Below, one piece after another: positions 60,984-64,000 of a stretch of DNA of 64,000 bases (positions within the stretch are counted from its first letter, which is position 1; every line of letters begins with the position of its first letter). The translations under genes were made by a program, and so were the position numbers. The stretch is from contig NZ_BSOB01000010.1 in assembly GCF_030160295.1 (NCBI RefSeq), positions 626,320 to 690,319 on the forward strand. Reading direction: 5' to 3'. Under the pieces are notes generated by a model. That model worked only from the letters and a program-made list of their open reading frames with translations. It searched no databases and was not told the DNA's origin. The DNA comes from Dyella acidisoli. Its GTDB lineage: Bacteria > Pseudomonadota > Gammaproteobacteria > Xanthomonadales > Rhodanobacteraceae.

Positions 60984-61000
60984 AGCGGATTGCGGAGCGA

Positions 61001-63289
61001 TCAGCTCCGCTCAGTTTGAGCCGCACGAATCTGCGCATCCACCACCGCGATCGCCGTCATGTTCACCACGCGACGCACGGTGGAGGAAGGCGTGAGGATG
61101 TGCGCCGGCTTGTCCACGCCCATCAGAATCGGGCCGACCGCCACGCCATCGGTCATCACGCGCACCATGTTGTAGGCGATGTTGGCAGCGTCGAGGTTGG
61201 GCATCACGAACAGGTTGGCGCGTCCACTCAATGTGGTGCTCGGGAGTATGCGACGGCGGATTTCCTCATCCCACGCAGTATCGCCCTGCATTTCGCCATC
61301 CATTTCCAGGTGCGGTGCGCGCGTGCGCAGGATCTTCCATACCTCGCGCATCTTCGCCGCGCTGGCATTCTCGTGACTGCCGAAGTTCGAATGCGAAAGC
61401 AGTGCTACCTTCGGCTCAACCCCGAACAGCTTCAGACGATAGCTGGCCTGCAGCGTTGCTTCAGCGATTTGCTCGGCGGACGGATCGCACTGCACGTGCG
61501 TATCCAGGAAGAACCACGTGCCTTTATCGTTGATCACCGCGGTCATGGCCGAGGTGCACTGCACACCCGGATCAAGGCCGAATACGCTGCGGATGTAGCC
61601 AAGCTTCTTGTGATAACGCCCGACCAGTCCGCAGATCAGCGCATCGGCTTCGCCGCGCTTGACCATCATCGAGCCGATCAAGGTGGGACGTGAACGCATC
61701 AGGTTCTTGGCCGCCGCCGGCGTCACGCCACGACGTTCGGTAAGCGCGTGGTATTGCTGCCAGTAGTCGTTGAAGCGCGGATCGTCGTTGATGTTGGTGA
61801 GTTCGAAATCCACGCCTGCACGCATGCGCAGGCCCAGGCGCTCGATACGTGTTTCGATCACGTCCGGACGGCCGATCAGGATCGGATACGCCAGCTTCTC
61901 GTCGACCACTGTCTGTACTGCGCGCAGTACGGTTTCTTCCTCGCCCTCGGCGTACACCACGCGCTTGCGATCGTTGCGTGCACGCTCGTAGACCGGCTTC
62001 ATGATCAAACCGGTGCGGTAGATGAACTGACTGAGTTTCTCGATATAGGCGTCCATGTCCTCGATCGGGCGCGTGGCCACGCCCGAATCCATCGCAGCCT
62101 GCGCGACGGCGGGCGCCAACATGACCAGCAGGCGTGGATCGAATGGACGCGGAATCAGGTATTCGGCACCGAACGTAGGCGCTTCACCGCCGTAGGCGCC
62201 AGCAAGATCGCTTGCTTCCATCTGCGCCAGCGCGGCGATGGCGCGCACGCATGCCAGCTTCATCGCTTCGTTGATGCCGGTGGCACCCACGTCCAGCGCG
62301 CCGCGGAAGATGTACGGGAAGCACACCGCATTGTTGACCTGGTTCGGATAGTCCGAACGACCGGTCGCGATAATGCAATCCGGGCGCACCTGCTTGGCAT
62401 CTTCCGGCAATATTTCTGGATTCGGATTGGCCAGCGCCAGGATGATCGGCTGCTTGGCCATGGTGGCGACCATTTCCGGCTTCAAAATACCGCCAGCCGA
62501 CAAGCCGAGGAAAACGTCCGCGCCTTGCACGATCTCCGCCAGCGTGCGCGCCTCGGTATCGCGCGCATAACGCAGCTTGTCCGGATCCATGTGGCCACGC
62601 CCGGTGTAAAGCACACCCTCGCGATCGAATGCCAAAATGTGTTCCGGGTTCACGCCCAATGCAACGAGCATGTCCAAGCAGGCAATGCCTGCGGCGCCAA
62701 CGCCAGTGGTGGCGACTTTTACGTCTTCGATGTTCTTGCCGACGATCTTCAGCGCGTTGATCACGGCGGCGCCGACGATGATGGCTGTTCCGTGCTGGTC
62801 ATCATGGAATACCGGAATCTTCATCCGTTCGCGCAATTTGCGCTCAACAATGAAGCACTCCGGTGCCTTGATGTCTTCCAGGTTGATGCCGCCGAAGGTA
62901 GGTTCCATCGCGGCGATGATGTCCACCAGCTTGTCGGGATCGCGCTCATTGAGCTCGATATCGAACACATCGATGCCGGCGAATTTCTGGAACAGCACAC
63001 CCTTGCCTTCCATCACCGGCTTGCCGGCGAGCGGGCCGATGTCACCCAGCCCCAGCACGGCAGTGCCGTTGGTGATCACGGCCACTAGGTTGGCGCGCGC
63101 GGTGTAAAGGCTGGCGTCTTGTGGATTTTCGACGATCGCTTCACAGGCATAAGCCACGCCCGGCGAATACGCCAGCGACAGATCACGCTGTGTGACCAGG
63201 GGCGTGGTGGGCGTGACCTTGATCTTGCCGGGGCGCGGTACGCGGTGATATTCGAGGGCGGCTTGGCGGAAGTCGTCGGAATGAGCCAT
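61001..63289 (-). CDS. maeB: NADP-dependent malic enzyme with phosphotransacetylase-like domain
   Basis: MaeB oxidatively decarboxylates malate to pyruvate and supplies NADPH. From ATG 63289 the 762-residue product has the malic domain first (SLAYSPGVAYACEAIVENPQ, FQKFAGIDVFDIEL). Next is the NAD(P) fold (VATTGVGAAGIACLDMLVAL), and from about residue 430 a C-terminal phosphotransacetylase-like regulatory domain (KRVVYAEGEEETVLRAVQTV; FVMPNLDAANIAYNMVRV). This large fused architecture is standard for MaeB, which is controlled by acetyl-CoA. It and aceE work around the pyruvate node, with ppc also in the window. No operon partner is seen. Confidence 0.96.
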   Translation of the reverse strand: MAHSDDFRQAALEYHRVPRPGKIKVTPTTPLVTQRDLSLAYSPGVAYACEAIVENPQDASLYTARANLVAVITNGTAVLGLGDIGPLAGKPVMEGKGVLFQKFAGIDVFDIELNERDPDKLVDIIAAMEPTFGGINLEDIKAPECFIVERKLRERMKIPVFHDDQHGTAIIVGAAVINALKIVGKNIEDVKVATTGVGAAGIACLDMLVALGVNPEHILAFDREGVLYTGRGHMDPDKLRYARDTEARTLAEIVQGADVFLGLSAGGILKPEMVATMAKQPIILALANPNPEILPEDAKQVRPDCIIATGRSDYPNQVNNAVCFPYIFRGALDVGATGINEAMKLACVRAIAALAQMEASDLAGAYGGEAPTFGAEYLIPRPFDPRLLVMLAPAVAQAAMDSGVATRPIEDMDAYIEKLSQFIYRTGLIMKPVYERARNDRKRVVYAEGEEETVLRAVQTVVDEKLAYPILIGRPDVIETRIERLGLRMRAGVDFELTNINDDPRFNDYWQQYHALTERRGVTPAAAKNLMRSRPTLIGSMMVKRGEADALICGLVGRYHKKLGYIRSVFGLDPGVQCTSAMTAVINDKGTWFFLDTHVQCDPSAEQIAEATLQASYRLKLFGVEPKVALLSHSNFGSHENASAAKMREVWKILRTRAPHLEMDGEMQGDTAWDEEIRRRILPSTTLSGRANLFVMPNLDAANIAYNMVRVMTDGVAVGPILMGVDKPAHILTPSSTVRRVVNMTAIAVVDAQIRAAQTERS

Positions 63290-63524
63290 CGGATGTTTGC
63301 AACGAATGGGAATGGGGACAGGGCCGCGTCGCGGCATGCCGCAGATGGTAGCACCCGCCAGCAGGTGGTACTGGGCACTGGGAATAGCTAAAAAGTAGTA
63401 CCTAATGCGCGATTTACGTAGGTGTCATGCCCGCAGGGTTCTTGATGCAGCGCGACAGAAGACATTGCCTCTCGTGAATAAAGCCCTGGATACTCACTGC
63501 CATGACAATGCTGTGACGAAGCAT

Positions 63525-64000
63525 ATGACGACCCGCCTCGCCAAGATCCTGCTGCCGCTCGTGCTTGCTGCGTTCGCCTTCATCGTGACGTTCGACAACA
63601 TCGTCGACTACGACTCCAACTTCTTGTTCGTGCAGCATGTGCTGTCGATGGATACGACCTTCCCGGGCAATGCATTGATGGGCCGCGCCATCACCAGCCC
63701 CGTGATGTGGCAAGCGAGCTACTGGCTGATCATTGCTTCGGAAGGCGCTACCTGCTTGCTGTTGCTCAGCGGGACGGTTGCCCTATGGCGTGCTCGCCAT
63801 CAGAACAGTGCCCGCTTCAACACCGCGAAAAGCCTGGTCACCGCCGGATGTGTGATGGGCTTTCTGGTGTGGTTCTTCGGCTTCATGGTGGTCGGCGGGG
63901 AATGGTTCGCCATGTGGCAATCGAAAACCTGGAACGGACAGGAGGGTGCCTTCCGGTTCTACATGGCGATCCTGGGTGTGCTGATCTTTGTCAACCAGCC
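63525..64000 (+). CDS. DUF2165 family small integral membrane protein, 3' end beyond window
   Basis: From ATG 63525 (an in-frame GTG at 63513 is also possible) the frame stays open to the right edge, giving the first ~158 residues. Hydrophobic helices are LLPLVLAAFAFIVTFDNIVD, SYWLIIASEGATCLLLLSGT and GCVMGFLVWFFGFMVVGGEW. The motif GGEWFAMWQSKTWNGQEGAF is characteristic of DUF2165, a predicted four-helix membrane family of unknown function. Family members usually have about 160-170 residues, so only the last helix end is missing. It is divergent from maeB across a 235-base gap in which I see no convincing promoter element. Confidence 0.82.
   Translation, partial: MTTRLAKILLPLVLAAFAFIVTFDNIVDYDSNFLFVQHVLSMDTTFPGNALMGRAITSPVMWQASYWLIIASEGATCLLLLSGTVALWRARHQNSARFNTAKSLVTAGCVMGFLVWFFGFMVVGGEWFAMWQSKTWNGQEGAFRFYMAILGVLIFVNQ

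Noticed and set aside
61748-63088. 446-codon plus-strand frame opposite maeB
   Set aside because: Shadow frame of maeB; composition mirrors the sense codons.

Overview
The window looks like a chromosomal segment of a GC-rich gammaproteobacterium, most likely Xanthomonadales and probably Rhodanobacteraceae (Dyella/Rhodanobacter-like). This rests on gene content: LpdA with an N-terminal lipoyl domain, two DUF2884 proteins, PpC, MetE/MetK/AhcY with B12 and SAH riboswitches, and many xanthomonad-style intergenic hairpin repeats. There is no rRNA gene in the window to confirm it. I see no tRNA gene, CRISPR array or prophage.

1-5.3 kb is a rearranged accessory region. It holds a copy of an Rhs core segment that runs off the left edge, an IS4-type transposase remnant between two direct repeats with a hairpin, an AT-rich membrane protein that is probably an immunity protein, and a large Rhs/LysM protein with a variable C-terminus. 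The 5' end of the rhs gene abuts a decapitated fliF. 4.7-14.1 kb is one tightly overlapping operon for a divergent flagellar export apparatus: fliF remnant, a small protein in the fliG slot, fliH, fliI, fliJ, fliK, flgD, flgE, a FliM-like SpoA protein, fliN, fliO, fliP, a FliA-type sigma factor and a TPR protein. Having flgD-flgE between fliK and the C-ring genes recalls the Bacillus fla/che order.

14.2-32.9 kb is dominated by the methionine/SAM cycle: a methyltransferase, metE behind a cobalamin riboswitch, metK, and ahcY behind an SAH riboswitch. A second SAH-riboswitch-like element precedes an ATP-grasp ligase gene of unknown function (31.9-32.9 kb). I rate this the most interesting signal in the window. 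Interspersed are a D,D-carboxypeptidase, the ABC-F protein Uup, a UPF0114 protein, PEP carboxylase, a GH50-like glycosidase and an APC permease.

33-49 kb holds a DJ-1/PfpI protein, dinB overlapping a GH67 alpha-glucuronidase, lpdA-aceF of pyruvate dehydrogenase, an MscS channel, a GH18-like protein, a flavoprotein coupled to a PanE-like reductase, and several small conserved proteins. 49-57.8 kb has envelope and stress genes: DUF2884, a periplasmic peroxiredoxin, a universal stress protein, a ferritin-like diiron protein, lipoproteins, a membrane LytTR regulator and an MFS exporter. 57.8-64 kb has aceE, separate from aceF-lpdA, then maeB and the start of a DUF2165 membrane protein.

Three families of paired-hairpin repeats are scattered through the intergenic regions. 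One copy lies in frame inside lpdA, and two others provide or overlap stop codons. A 12-base palindromic sequence is shared by the upstream regions of aceF and aceE and may be a common operator for the split PDH genes.
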